From: CAZOVB01 sp046541415
GTDB taxonomy: Bacteria; Planctomycetota; Phycisphaerae; SM23-33
Reading direction: 5' to 3'
NCBI GenBank assembly: GCA_046541415.1
Contig: JBKHDI010000064.1
Span: forward strand, 1-20,852
Length of the DNA stretch: 20,852 nucleotides
The translations under genes were made by a program, and so were the position numbers. Every line of letters begins with the position of its first letter. The stretch's first letter is position 1. Of this stretch, positions 14,542 through 20,852 are shown piece by piece. The notes below the pieces were generated by a model that worked only from the letters and a program-made list of their open reading frames with translations, searched no databases and was not told where the DNA came from.

Positions 14542-14570
14542 ATTGTATGGCCGATGGGTTGCGATTTCGA
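14542..14570 (-). promoter_or_regulatory. polX promoter, predicted leaderless transcript
   Basis: On the minus strand TCGAAA (14570-14565), a 17-nt spacer and TACAAT (14547-14542), then seven nt to the polX ATG. The -10 is near consensus; the -35 matches at 4 of 6 positions. It lies in the 52-bp tsaD-polX gap. Confidence 0.45.
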
Positions 14571-14586
14571 CGGGTAGTTTGTCCGG

Positions 14587-15651
14587 TTATCCGCGGACGG
14601 TCGCGTGGGCCGGCAGGTCGAGTCCGTGGGTCTGTCCATGCTGGAGGTAGTGGTAGCCGAGGCCTGCGATCATGGCCGCGTTGTCGACGCAGTATGCCAT
14701 CGCGGGCTTGCGGAGGGTGGCGCCGAGTTTATCGGCCAGTTCCTCGGCTGCGGCGCGCAGGGCGGAGTTTGCGGCCACGCCTCCGCCGAGGATGAGGGTT
14801 TTGGCCCCGGTCTGTTCGGCGGCGCGTTTGAGTTTGATCCGCAGCACGTCGACGACGGCGGCCTGGAAGCTGGCTGCGATGTCTTTGACCTGTTGCTGGC
14901 TGAAGGTTTCGATTCCTTTGGCCTCGGCCGGGGCCTGGTCCTTGCGGGACGGGTGGACCGGCGGGCCGTTGACGTGGTAGAGCACGGCGGTTTTGACCCC
15001 GGAGAAGGAGAAGTCCAGCGACTGGCCTTTCAGCAGGGGGCGGGGGAAGTCGACGGCTGCGGGGTTGCCCTCCCTGGCGGCGCGGTCGATCACCGGCCCG
15101 CCGGGGTAGCCCAGTTGCAGGATGGAGGCGACCTTGTCGAAGGCCTCGCCGGCGGCGTCGTCGATCGTGCTTCCCAGCAGGTGCATTTCTGTCGGGCTGG
15201 TGCAGTGGTAGAGGGCGGTGTGCCCGCCGGAGCAGATCAGGGCGGCGGCGGGGTATTCCAGCGGTTCGGCGTCCAGGGCCGCTGCCCAGGCGTGGGCATA
15301 GACGTGGTTGACGCCGATTAGGGGCAGGTCCCAGGCGAAGGCGAGGGTTTTGGCAGCCATCAGGCCCACCAGCAGCGAGCCGATCAGCCCGGGCTGGCAG
15401 GTCACGGCGATGGCGGTCAATTGGTCCGGGTCCACGGATGCCTCTGTAAGGGCGTGGTCGATGACGGTGTTGATCGCCTCGATGTGGGCCCGGCTGGCCA
15501 GTTCGGGCACGACGCCGCCGAAGCGGGCGTGCAGGTCGATCTGGCTGGCGACGACGCTGGCCAATACGTCCCTGCCATCTGCGACGACGGCGCAGGCGGT
15601 CTCGTCGCAGCTGGATTCGATCCCGAGGATGATCTGTCTCTGGTCTTGCAT
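14587..15651 (-). CDS. tsaD: tRNA N6-adenosine threonylcarbamoyltransferase (TsaD)
   Basis: TsaD transfers the threonylcarbamoyl group to A37 of ANN-decoding tRNAs, working with TsaB and TsaE (not in this window). The 354-aa protein begins MQDQRQIILGIESSCDETA, the classic Kae1/TsaD N-terminus of the ASKHA fold. Metal-binding His116 and His120 are seen in GVNHVYAH, followed by CSGGHTALY, the adenine-binding loop LILGGGVAANSALR and CVDNAAMIA. It starts 12 bp after the stop of the S41 protease gene, with a distant GGAG inside that gene's end, so the two are probably cotranscribed and coupled. Confidence 0.96.
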   Translation of the reverse strand: MQDQRQIILGIESSCDETACAVVADGRDVLASVVASQIDLHARFGGVVPELASRAHIEAINTVIDHALTEASVDPDQLTAIAVTCQPGLIGSLLVGLMAAKTLAFAWDLPLIGVNHVYAHAWAAALDAEPLEYPAAALICSGGHTALYHCTSPTEMHLLGSTIDDAAGEAFDKVASILQLGYPGGPVIDRAAREGNPAAVDFPRPLLKGQSLDFSFSGVKTAVLYHVNGPPVHPSRKDQAPAEAKGIETFSQQQVKDIAASFQAAVVDVLRIKLKRAAEQTGAKTLILGGGVAANSALRAAAEELADKLGATLRKPAMAYCVDNAAMIAGLGYHYLQHGQTHGLDLPAHATVRG

Positions 15652-15663
15652 GGTCTGGGCTCG

Positions 15664-17004
15664 TTACTCCGGCTGGGCTGCGGTTCGGTCCTGTTCGAGG
15701 CGCCTGCGGTATTCGGCGGGTCGGCTGAGCCACTGGATGGCCGCGGAAAGCTGGCTGTCCAGCTGGAGGATCTGGCGGATTCTCTCCTGGCGGATCTGGC
15801 GGTCTGTCTGGGCATCGTCGACAGGGCCCGGCAGGAGGCCGGCGATGTGTCGCAGGCGGGCCAGCTCGCCCTGCTTGTCCGGGGGGATCTGCACGACCTG
15901 GTGCGGCTGGATGCCGCCCCTGCGACCCGGGCCCGGCAGGATCGACTCGCCGGCGACCAGGAATTCCGAGGTAGTCAGGTAGAGATAGCCCGCCTGGGAG
16001 GGCAGTTCGATGAGGCTCTGGATGAGGCCTTTGCCTTGGCTTGCCTGGCCTATGACAAGGCCGCGGCGGTGGTGGGCGAGCGCCCCGGCGACCAGTTCAG
16101 CCCCGCTGGCGGATTGACCGTCGATCAGCACGACCACGGGCACCGGCGGGTACGTGCCGTTGCTGATCGCCTCGTGGCGGATCTCGTCGCCCCGGCTGCT
16201 GACAACGCGGGCAATGAGCCCTTCGCGGAGGAACATGTTGGTCAGTTCGATCGCCGCCGGCAGCAACCCGCCCGGGTTGCCCCGCAGGTCGAGGATCAAC
16301 CCCCTGGCCCCGCCGAGATGGACCGCCTGGTGGAAGTCCCCGGCCGTCTGGTCGACGAACTCCCGGACGTGGACATAGACGAACTGCTGCTGGTCGCCGA
16401 TGCGGTGGATCCACTTGCCGTCCCTGTCGCGCCCGAGCCCCACCACCGTCTCCACGTCATACTGCTCGACGCGAAGGACGATTTCCAGCGGGTTCTGGGC
16501 CGTCGGGCGGGACAGCAGGAGGGTGTGTTCCGTGCCGACCGGCCCGTCCAGCAGGGCGTCCGCGGCGGCGACGTTCAGGTTCGCCGCGGGCTTCTGGTCG
16601 ATCTGCAGCACCCGGTCGCCCGGCAGGATTCCCGCGCGATAGGCCGGCGAGGCGGGGTCCGATCCGAGCACAGCCAGGCCGCCTGCGTCCGGGCCGAGCA
16701 CCAGCCCCACGCCCCGCTGCTTGCCCTGGATCCGCTGGCTGAGCAGGTCCCCGCGCTGGGGGGGAATGTAGACACTGTACGGATCGTCGAGCATCCCGAC
16801 CATCCGTTCGAGGATCTGCCGCCGATAGGCGTCTGCATCCGTGCCCGGATACCAGTTCTGCTGGATCTGGCGGAAGGCTGCGCCGACGGCCTCGGCGCCG
16901 TCGGGTCTCTCGATGACAAGCCGCTGCTGGGCGCGCGTCAGCCACACCGCTGCAAGGGCAGTCAGCAGGATCGCAAGCAGCCAGATGAAATTCCGCTTGG
17001 GCAT
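15664..17004 (-). CDS. S41-family C-terminal processing protease with PDZ domain
   Basis: This 446-aa protein has an N-terminal membrane anchor or signal (basic MPKR, then about residues 6-22 hydrophobic) and so acts outside the cytoplasm. A short helical N-domain with DDPYSVYIP is followed by a PDZ domain (about 90-180, RGVGLVLGPDAGGLAV to GDRVLQID). The protease core comes next (about 200-390). The catalytic dyad is intact: Ser300 in GQSASGAELVAG and Lys325 in ASQGKG, separated by 25 residues as in E. coli Tsp. RGNPGGLL also fits the family. Family members trim or degrade envelope proteins by C-terminal tails. It is the first gene of the S41-tsaD-polX run. No Shine-Dalgarno: a good promoter ends 6 nt before the ATG, so the message should be leaderless. 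Confidence 0.93.
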   Translation of the reverse strand: MPKRNFIWLLAILLTALAAVWLTRAQQRLVIERPDGAEAVGAAFRQIQQNWYPGTDADAYRRQILERMVGMLDDPYSVYIPPQRGDLLSQRIQGKQRGVGLVLGPDAGGLAVLGSDPASPAYRAGILPGDRVLQIDQKPAANLNVAAADALLDGPVGTEHTLLLSRPTAQNPLEIVLRVEQYDVETVVGLGRDRDGKWIHRIGDQQQFVYVHVREFVDQTAGDFHQAVHLGGARGLILDLRGNPGGLLPAAIELTNMFLREGLIARVVSSRGDEIRHEAISNGTYPPVPVVVLIDGQSASGAELVAGALAHHRRGLVIGQASQGKGLIQSLIELPSQAGYLYLTTSEFLVAGESILPGPGRRGGIQPHQVVQIPPDKQGELARLRHIAGLLPGPVDDAQTDRQIRQERIRQILQLDSQLSAAIQWLSRPAEYRRRLEQDRTAAQPE

Positions 17005-17010
17005 GGGCCG

Positions 17011-17039
17011 ATGCTAGCAGAACCGGCCCGGGCGGACAA
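17011..17039 (-). promoter_or_regulatory. S41 protease promoter, predicted leaderless transcript
   Basis: On the minus strand TTGTCC (17039-17034), a 17-nt spacer and TAGCAT (17016-17011), then CGGCCC and the ATG at 17004. The start point should fall on or next to the A of ATG. Confidence 0.6.
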
Positions 17040-17064
17040 GCTTCGCCCCTGTTGTCGGTGCATG

Positions 17065-17098
17065 AAAACGGGCCCCTCGCCGCGGCGAAAGGCCCGTT
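17065..17098 (-). terminator. Intrinsic terminator of the ankyrin gene
   Basis: On the minus strand AACGGGCC (17098-17091) pairs with GGCCCGTT (17074-17067), with a second inner stem TCGCCGCGGCGA, and a short T-run (TTTT) follows. It starts 24 bp after the stop at 17122 and separates this gene from the S41 promoter. Confidence 0.8.
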
Positions 17099-17121
17099 GA
17101 AATCTCGTCGGCTCGGGACGG

Positions 17122-18270
17122 TCAGTCTTCGTCTTCTTCGTCCCAGTCTTCCTCGTCGTCGTCATCCCAATCTTCGTCGTCTTCCTCGTCGTCCCAGTCC
17201 TCGTCGTCATCCTCTTCGTCGTCTTCGTCTTCCTCGTCGTCCCAGTCTTCGTCGTCTTCGTCATCTTCGTCATCTTCTTCTTCGTCGTCTTCGAAGCCCG
17301 GTTCGTCTTCCTCGTCGTCGAGCAGGTCATCATCTTCCTCGTCGAAGGGCAGGTCTTCATCGTCCCACTCTTCTTCGTCGTCATCGTCCCACTCTTCCTC
17401 GTCGTCCCAGTCTTCCTCGTCCTCTTCGGAGTCCTCTTCGTCCTCGTCGTCGTCCCAGATTTCGTAGTCGTCTTCGTCCTCGTCCTCGTCGTCGTAGGCA
17501 TCTTCGAAGAGATCCGGATCGATCGGCTGCTGGTCATCATCTTCCAGGGCCAGGCCGGTCGAATCGGATTGCTGTTCCATGTGTTCGCCCGGGAACACCA
17601 CGTTGACATCGTTGAATTCGCCGATCACGAATTTCTCCCGTTTCTTCACTTTAGCCAATGCTTTCTTGTACTTTCGCAGAGCGCCGCCCAACGCGGCGGC
17701 CAGGTCGTCATGACCCTCGTCCTCTGCCACGTCAGAGGCCGTGCGTCCGCTGCGGTCTTTGCACGTCGGATCCGCCCCACTATGCAAAAGACGGAAGGCT
17801 ATGTCAATCTGTCCTTCCTCGGCCGCTACGTGCAATGAAGTATAGCCATCGGATTCGGCCGAGTCGATCTGCGCCCCGTTCTCCAAAAGGATTTCGATCA
17901 GCTCCTCGTGGCCGTTCAAGGCGGCGATGTGCAGGGCGGTCCAGCGGTCGGCATCCCGCAGGCCGACGGCGGCGCCTTTGCGCAGGAGCAGCTGGGCGAT
18001 CGGGCCCATCCCCTCCTTCGCCGCGATGTGCAGCGGGCAGACGTCATCATGGTTCAGAGCGTCCGGGTCGGCCCCGGCATCCAGGAGCATCCGGACGACC
18101 TTGCGGTCCTCGCGCAGCACGGCCTGGTGCAGGGCGGTATTGCCCTGCCCATCGGCAGCGTCGATCTGACACTTCTTGCTCTCCAGCATCTTGGCCAACT
18201 GCTCCAACTCGCCGGCAGCGGCGTGCTGGGCGACCGTCCGGGCCTTGCGGAATACGCTCAGGATACCCAT
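17122..18270 (-). CDS. Ankyrin-repeat protein with long Asp/Glu/Trp tail
   Basis: ATG 18270 (AAGG six nt upstream) gives 382 aa with no signal peptide. Residues 10-35 form a helical cap and 40-195 hold about five ankyrin repeats (NTALHQAVLREDRKVVRMLLDAGADPD, then CPLHIAAKEG, TALHIAALNGHEELIEILLENGA, TSLHVAAEEG, TASDVAEDEG). These are protein-binding scaffolds. A basic helix follows (199-213, RKYKKALAKVKKREK). Residues 256-382 are about 83% Asp+Glu with eight tryptophans (272, 288, 294, 302, 343, 359, 368, 376), mostly in W-D-D or D-W-D. The tail is encoded by GAC/GAT/GAA/GAG runs prone to slippage. Function unknown; the tail could mimic nucleic acid, bind cations, or bind the basic linker. 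Confidence 0.87.
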   Translation of the reverse strand: MGILSVFRKARTVAQHAAAGELEQLAKMLESKKCQIDAADGQGNTALHQAVLREDRKVVRMLLDAGADPDALNHDDVCPLHIAAKEGMGPIAQLLLRKGAAVGLRDADRWTALHIAALNGHEELIEILLENGAQIDSAESDGYTSLHVAAEEGQIDIAFRLLHSGADPTCKDRSGRTASDVAEDEGHDDLAAALGGALRKYKKALAKVKKREKFVIGEFNDVNVVFPGEHMEQQSDSTGLALEDDDQQPIDPDLFEDAYDDEDEDEDDYEIWDDDEDEEDSEEDEEDWDDEEEWDDDDEEEWDDEDLPFDEEDDDLLDDEEDEPGFEDDEEEDDEDDEDDEDWDDEEDEDDEEDDDEDWDDEEDDEDWDDDDEEDWDEEDED

Positions 18271-18283
18271 CCTGCACCTTCCC

Positions 18284-18300
18284 TCCCGCCAATGGCGGGA
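18284..18300 (-). promoter_or_regulatory. Hairpin abutting the ankyrin-gene ribosome site
   Basis: TCCCGCC and GGCGGGA form a 7-bp stem with a 3-nt loop immediately upstream of the GGAAGG ribosome site. It could modulate translation start. In the rest of 18301-18598 I see no gene or convincing promoter for the ankyrin protein. Confidence 0.4.
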
Positions 18301-18598
18301 ATCGCGCCGCAGCCGCTGGTCGGCGGCGACGTGTAACGCTCGTTTCCCTGTCTCGGGGTGTCGACCGACCCCTCCAGTCGGCCGATTCCGGGCCAGGCTC
18401 CGCCACCCGCGCGCAGCGGCAGAGACTTTTCCCCTATCGGCCAGGTATAGGCCGGGCCTGAGCAAGGCGAGGACTCGACCCCCATTTTTCCCCCCTCCGC
18501 CCCTTGCCCGGCCGCCGGGGTAGGCAGAAACCCCCATCACGCCCGCAGCGGCAACCTTCAGACGGGCCCGTTTCGGCGGGGCAAACCGCACGGGGCAG

Positions 18599-18626
18599 TT
18601 GCGTTTTGCCCGCAATCGGGTACACT
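18599..18626 (+). promoter_or_regulatory. aspS promoter
   Basis: TTGCGT (18599-18604), a 16-nt spacer and TACACT (18621-18626). The start near 18633 gives a leader of about 50 nt. An upstream in-frame ATG at 18599 overlaps the -35 and is therefore not the start. Confidence 0.5.
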
Positions 18627-18682
18627 CTGGGACTCGATTGACCCGTTTTGCGCCCCGTGCGCCGAGATTCCAGGACAACACC

Positions 18683-20497
18683 ATGCAAACCTACAGCCCC
18701 GAAGTTCTCAAACGTACGCACACCTGCGGCCAGCTCCGCAAGGACGACTGCGGCCAGACGATCCGCCTGGCCGGGTGGGTCCGCTCCTATCGCGACCACG
18801 GCGGGGTCGTCTTCATCGACCTGCGCGACCGCGAGGGCGTGACCCAGGTGGTCTTCGACACCCCCGGCGAAAACGCCGACCAGGCCGCCCTGGACATGTA
18901 CACCCTCGCCCGGGCCCTGCGGAACGAGTGGGTCATCGCCATCGAGGGCCTGGTCCGACCCCGCGGAGAGGGCAACGAGAACCCCAAACTGCCCACCGGC
19001 CAGATCGAGGTGCTCGGCACCGAGCTGACGCTGCTGAACAAGTCCGACACCGTCCCCTTCGAGCCGGATGAATTCCAGGAAGTCGGCGAGGAGACGCGGC
19101 TGAAGTACCGCTACATCGATATCCGCCGGCCGAGCATGACGCATAACCTCATGCTCCGCCACAAGATCTGCAAGGCCATGCGCGACACGCTCGACGCCGA
19201 AGGCTTCGTCGAGGTCGAAACGCCCTTCCTGACCAAGTCGACCCCCGAAGGCGCCCGCGACTTCCTCGTCCCCTCGCGCAGCCAGTCCGGCGAGTTCTAC
19301 GCCCTGCCCCAGAGCCCCCAGCTGTTCAAGCAGATCCTCATGGTCGGCGGGCTGGACAAGTACTACCAGATCGTCCGCTGCTTCCGCGACGAAGACCTCC
19401 GCGCCGACCGTCAGCCGGAGTTCACCCAGCTGGACATGGAAATGTCGTTCTGCACCGAGCAGGACGTGATGGAAGTGACCAACGAGCTGATGCGGGCCGT
19501 CTGCGAAACCGCGGGCAAACCCTTCCCCGACGACGTGACGGTGATCAGCTATCCCGACGCGATCGAAAAGTACGGCATCGACAGGCCGGACCTGCGCTTC
19601 GAGATGCTGCTGAGCGACGTCGGCGAAATCGTCAAACAGACCGACTTCAAGGTCTTCACCGGCGCCCTGGACGCAGGCGGGATCGTCAAGTGCATCTGCC
19701 CCAAGGGCGGCGCGAAGTTCACCCGCAAGGAAATCGACAACTACACCGCCCTGGTCGCCGACTACGGCGCCAAGGGCCTGGCCTGGGTCAAGCGCGAGGA
19801 CGGGCAGTGGAACGGCGGAATCGCCAAGTTCCTCTCCGACGAGGTCCGCGCCCAATTGGCAGAGGCCACCGGGGCCGAAGACGGCGACATCCTGATGTTC
19901 CTGGCCGACAAGCCGCGCATCGTCAACGCCGGCCTGGCCGCCCTTCGCTCGCGCCTGGCCCGCGATCTGGGGCTGATCGACCCGGACGCCTTCGCCTGGT
20001 GCTGGGTGGTCGACTTCCCCCTGCTGGAATACTCCGAAGAGGATGGCCGGTGGTACTCGTTGCACCACCCGTTTACCATGCCCCACCCGGACGACCTGGA
20101 CAAGCTGGCCTCCGACCCCGGTTCGGTCCGCTCCTGGGCCTACGACATCGTCTGCAACGGCCTGGAGATGGGCGGCGGGTCGATCCGTATCCACGACCCG
20201 GAGATCCAGAAGCAGGTCTTCGGGATCCTGGGCATCAGCGACGAAGAGGCCGCGGTCAAGTTCTCCTTCCTGCTCGACGCCCTTCGCTTCGGCGCCCCGC
20301 CCCACGGCGGGCTGGCCCTGGGCCTCGACCGCATCGCCATGGTCATGACCGGCGGTACGAGCCTCCGCGAAGTCATCGCCTTCCCGAAAACCCAGCGCGG
20401 CACGTGCCCCCTGACCGACGCGCCCGGCCCCGTCGAAGACATGCAACTGGCAGAACTCTCCCTCCGCGTGATCAGCCCGGCCAAAGAGAAGAAGTAG
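18683..20497 (+). CDS. aspS: Aspartyl-tRNA synthetase, likely non-discriminating
   Basis: AspRS charges tRNA-Asp with aspartate. ATG 18683 (AGGA 8 nt upstream) gives 604 aa, typical of the bacterial form. In order: the OB-fold anticodon-binding domain (1-110, RLAGWVRSYRDHGGVVFIDLRD), class II motif 1 (LRHKICKAMRDTLDAEGFVEVETPFL), the GARDFLVPSR flipping loop, motif 2 (YYQIVRCFRDEDLRADRQPEFTQLD), the GAD insertion (about 300-410) and motif 3 (GGLALGLDRIAMVMTG). His39 with Gly40-Gly41 (DHGG) is the pattern of AspRSs that also charge tRNA-Asn, where discriminating enzymes have Leu. If so, Asp-tRNA-Asn would need GatCAB amidation. The gene stands alone, followed by the inverted-end repeat cluster. 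Confidence 0.97.
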   Translation: MQTYSPEVLKRTHTCGQLRKDDCGQTIRLAGWVRSYRDHGGVVFIDLRDREGVTQVVFDTPGENADQAALDMYTLARALRNEWVIAIEGLVRPRGEGNENPKLPTGQIEVLGTELTLLNKSDTVPFEPDEFQEVGEETRLKYRYIDIRRPSMTHNLMLRHKICKAMRDTLDAEGFVEVETPFLTKSTPEGARDFLVPSRSQSGEFYALPQSPQLFKQILMVGGLDKYYQIVRCFRDEDLRADRQPEFTQLDMEMSFCTEQDVMEVTNELMRAVCETAGKPFPDDVTVISYPDAIEKYGIDRPDLRFEMLLSDVGEIVKQTDFKVFTGALDAGGIVKCICPKGGAKFTRKEIDNYTALVADYGAKGLAWVKREDGQWNGGIAKFLSDEVRAQLAEATGAEDGDILMFLADKPRIVNAGLAALRSRLARDLGLIDPDAFAWCWVVDFPLLEYSEEDGRWYSLHHPFTMPHPDDLDKLASDPGSVRSWAYDIVCNGLEMGGGSIRIHDPEIQKQVFGILGISDEEAAVKFSFLLDALRFGAPPHGGLALGLDRIAMVMTGGTSLREVIAFPKTQRGTCPLTDAPGPVEDMQLAELSLRVISPAKEKK

Positions 20498-20534
20498 CAA
20501 CCGTTCACCGGCCCACGGTCGCCCTGTGCGCAAC

Positions 20535-20551
20535 GGTGCCCTGGTTCACGG
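20535..20551 (+). repeat. Solo left end of the inverted-end element (copy 1)
   Basis: GGTGCCCTGGTTCACGG, identical to the left ends of copies 2 and 3, but followed by unrelated sequence. It starts 38 bp after the aspS stop and looks like the remnant of a truncated copy. Confidence 0.7.
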
Positions 20552-20576
20552 ACCCCGGGGCCGGCCTGTATTGATC

Positions 20577-20720
20577 GGTGCCCTGGTTCACGGGGAGTGA
20601 GGCCGTCAGGCCGAAATCGCCGTAACCAGGCCGAATCCGAACGGCCCACCGCGCGGTGTTACGCCTTGCCTGCCGCGTCGTAGCCGTCAGGCGAAGACGG
20701 GCGGCGTGAACACCGGCACC
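20577..20720 (+). repeat. Inverted-end intergenic element (copy 2, complete)
   Basis: A 144-bp element with left end GGTGCCCTGGTTCACG (20577-20592) and right end CGTGAACACCGGCACC (20705-20720), inverted at 13 of 16 positions or better. The interior holds CGTAACCAGGCCGA, shared with copy X after murA, and two copies of GCCGTCAGGC. There is no coding frame of note. With copies 1 and 3 it fills the region after aspS. Confidence 0.75.
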
Positions 20721-20775
20721 CTTGCTGGGCCGAGATCTTCGTCATGTGTGTCTTGGTGCCCAACCCATAGTAAAC

Positions 20776-20852
20776 GGTGCCCTGGTTCACGGGGAGCGAG
20801 GCCGTCAGGCCGAAATCGCCGTAACCAGGCCGAATCCGAACGGCCCACCGCG
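20776..20852 (+). repeat. Inverted-end element copy 3, cut by the window edge
   Basis: From 20775 to the window end, 78 bp repeat 20576-20653 with a single difference (C at 20797 against T at 20598). The two copies are therefore recent tandem relatives spaced 199 bp apart. The right end lies outside the window. Confidence 0.85.

Noticed and set aside
12816..14795. Long plus-strand open frame (659 codons) opposite polX and tsaD
   Set aside because: It is the antisense shadow of high-GC coding sequence: Gly/Val/Gln/Asp-rich, no domain, no ribosome site, while the minus strand encodes clear PolX and TsaD.
15421..17100. 559-codon plus-strand frame opposite the S41 gene
   Set aside because: The minus strand carries intact catalytic motifs of an S41 protease; the plus frame has shadow composition.
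17052..17606. Arg/Leu/Pro-rich plus-strand frame opposite the acidic tail
   Set aside because: It arises because complements of Asp/Glu codons read as Arg/Leu/Val; no ribosome site or domain.
18599..18682. 28-residue N-terminal extension of aspS
   Set aside because: It overlaps the promoter and is absent from the family; ATG 18683 matches the normal AspRS start.
18434..20533. 699-codon minus-strand frame opposite aspS
   Set aside because: aspS motifs are complete on the plus strand; the opposite frame is a GC-driven shadow.
20535..20852. Possible CRISPR array
   Set aside because: Repeat spacing is uneven (42 and 199 bp), the repeated unit is 78 bp or more, and the copies have inverted ends; no cas genes are nearby.

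Overview
The window is high-GC bacterial chromosome with compact housekeeping genes on both strands. Taxonomy is inferred from style only. High GC, murein synthesis (murA), lipoproteins with HEAT or Ig-like plus HAD domains, an acidic-tailed ankyrin protein and a carboxyspermidine-type polyamine route suggest Planctomycetota (Phycisphaerae-like) or a relative. No 16S or other decisive marker is present.

Layout. 1-996 (-): 5' part of a lipoprotein with an HAD phosphatase-like domain, running off the left edge. 1294-2238 (+): unrecognised soluble protein, closed by a terminator. 2425-3690 (+): murA. 3703-3810: a 108-bp element bounded by 16-bp inverted ends, lying between the convergent murA and holA. 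3838-4794 (-): holA. 4935-5237 (-): ArsR-family regulator. 5470-5589 (-): 39-codon single-span membrane protein. 5720-5793 (-): tRNA-Met(CAT) with a clear promoter. 6193-10243: polyamine cassette. 10334-11167 (+): HEAT-like lipoprotein. 11202-12683 (-): AAA/DUF4143-type ATPase. 12810-17004 (-): S41 protease, tsaD, polX. 17122-18270 (-): ankyrin protein with a long D/E/W tail. 18683-20497 (+): aspS. 20535-20852: cluster of the same inverted-end element found after murA.

The polyamine cassette reads as a complete arginine-to-spermidine route. A pyruvoyl arginine decarboxylase (pdaD), a carboxy(nor)spermidine synthase and its decarboxylase (nspC) form one minus-strand operon. An agmatinase (speB) is divergent from it across a shared promoter region. 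Arginine would go to agmatine, putrescine, carboxyspermidine and spermidine without S-adenosylmethionine decarboxylase or spermidine synthase.

Two patterns cut across genes. First, sigma-70-like promoters can be read by eye upstream of most transcription units. For holA, polX and the S41 protease the -10 hexamer lies only 6-7 nt before the ATG and there is no Shine-Dalgarno, so leaderless mRNAs are predicted. Second, a small repeat family with ends GGTGCCNNGGTTCACG and a shared core occurs after murA and after aspS in opposite orientations. It resembles a MITE- or REP-like intergenic element and I do not recognise it.
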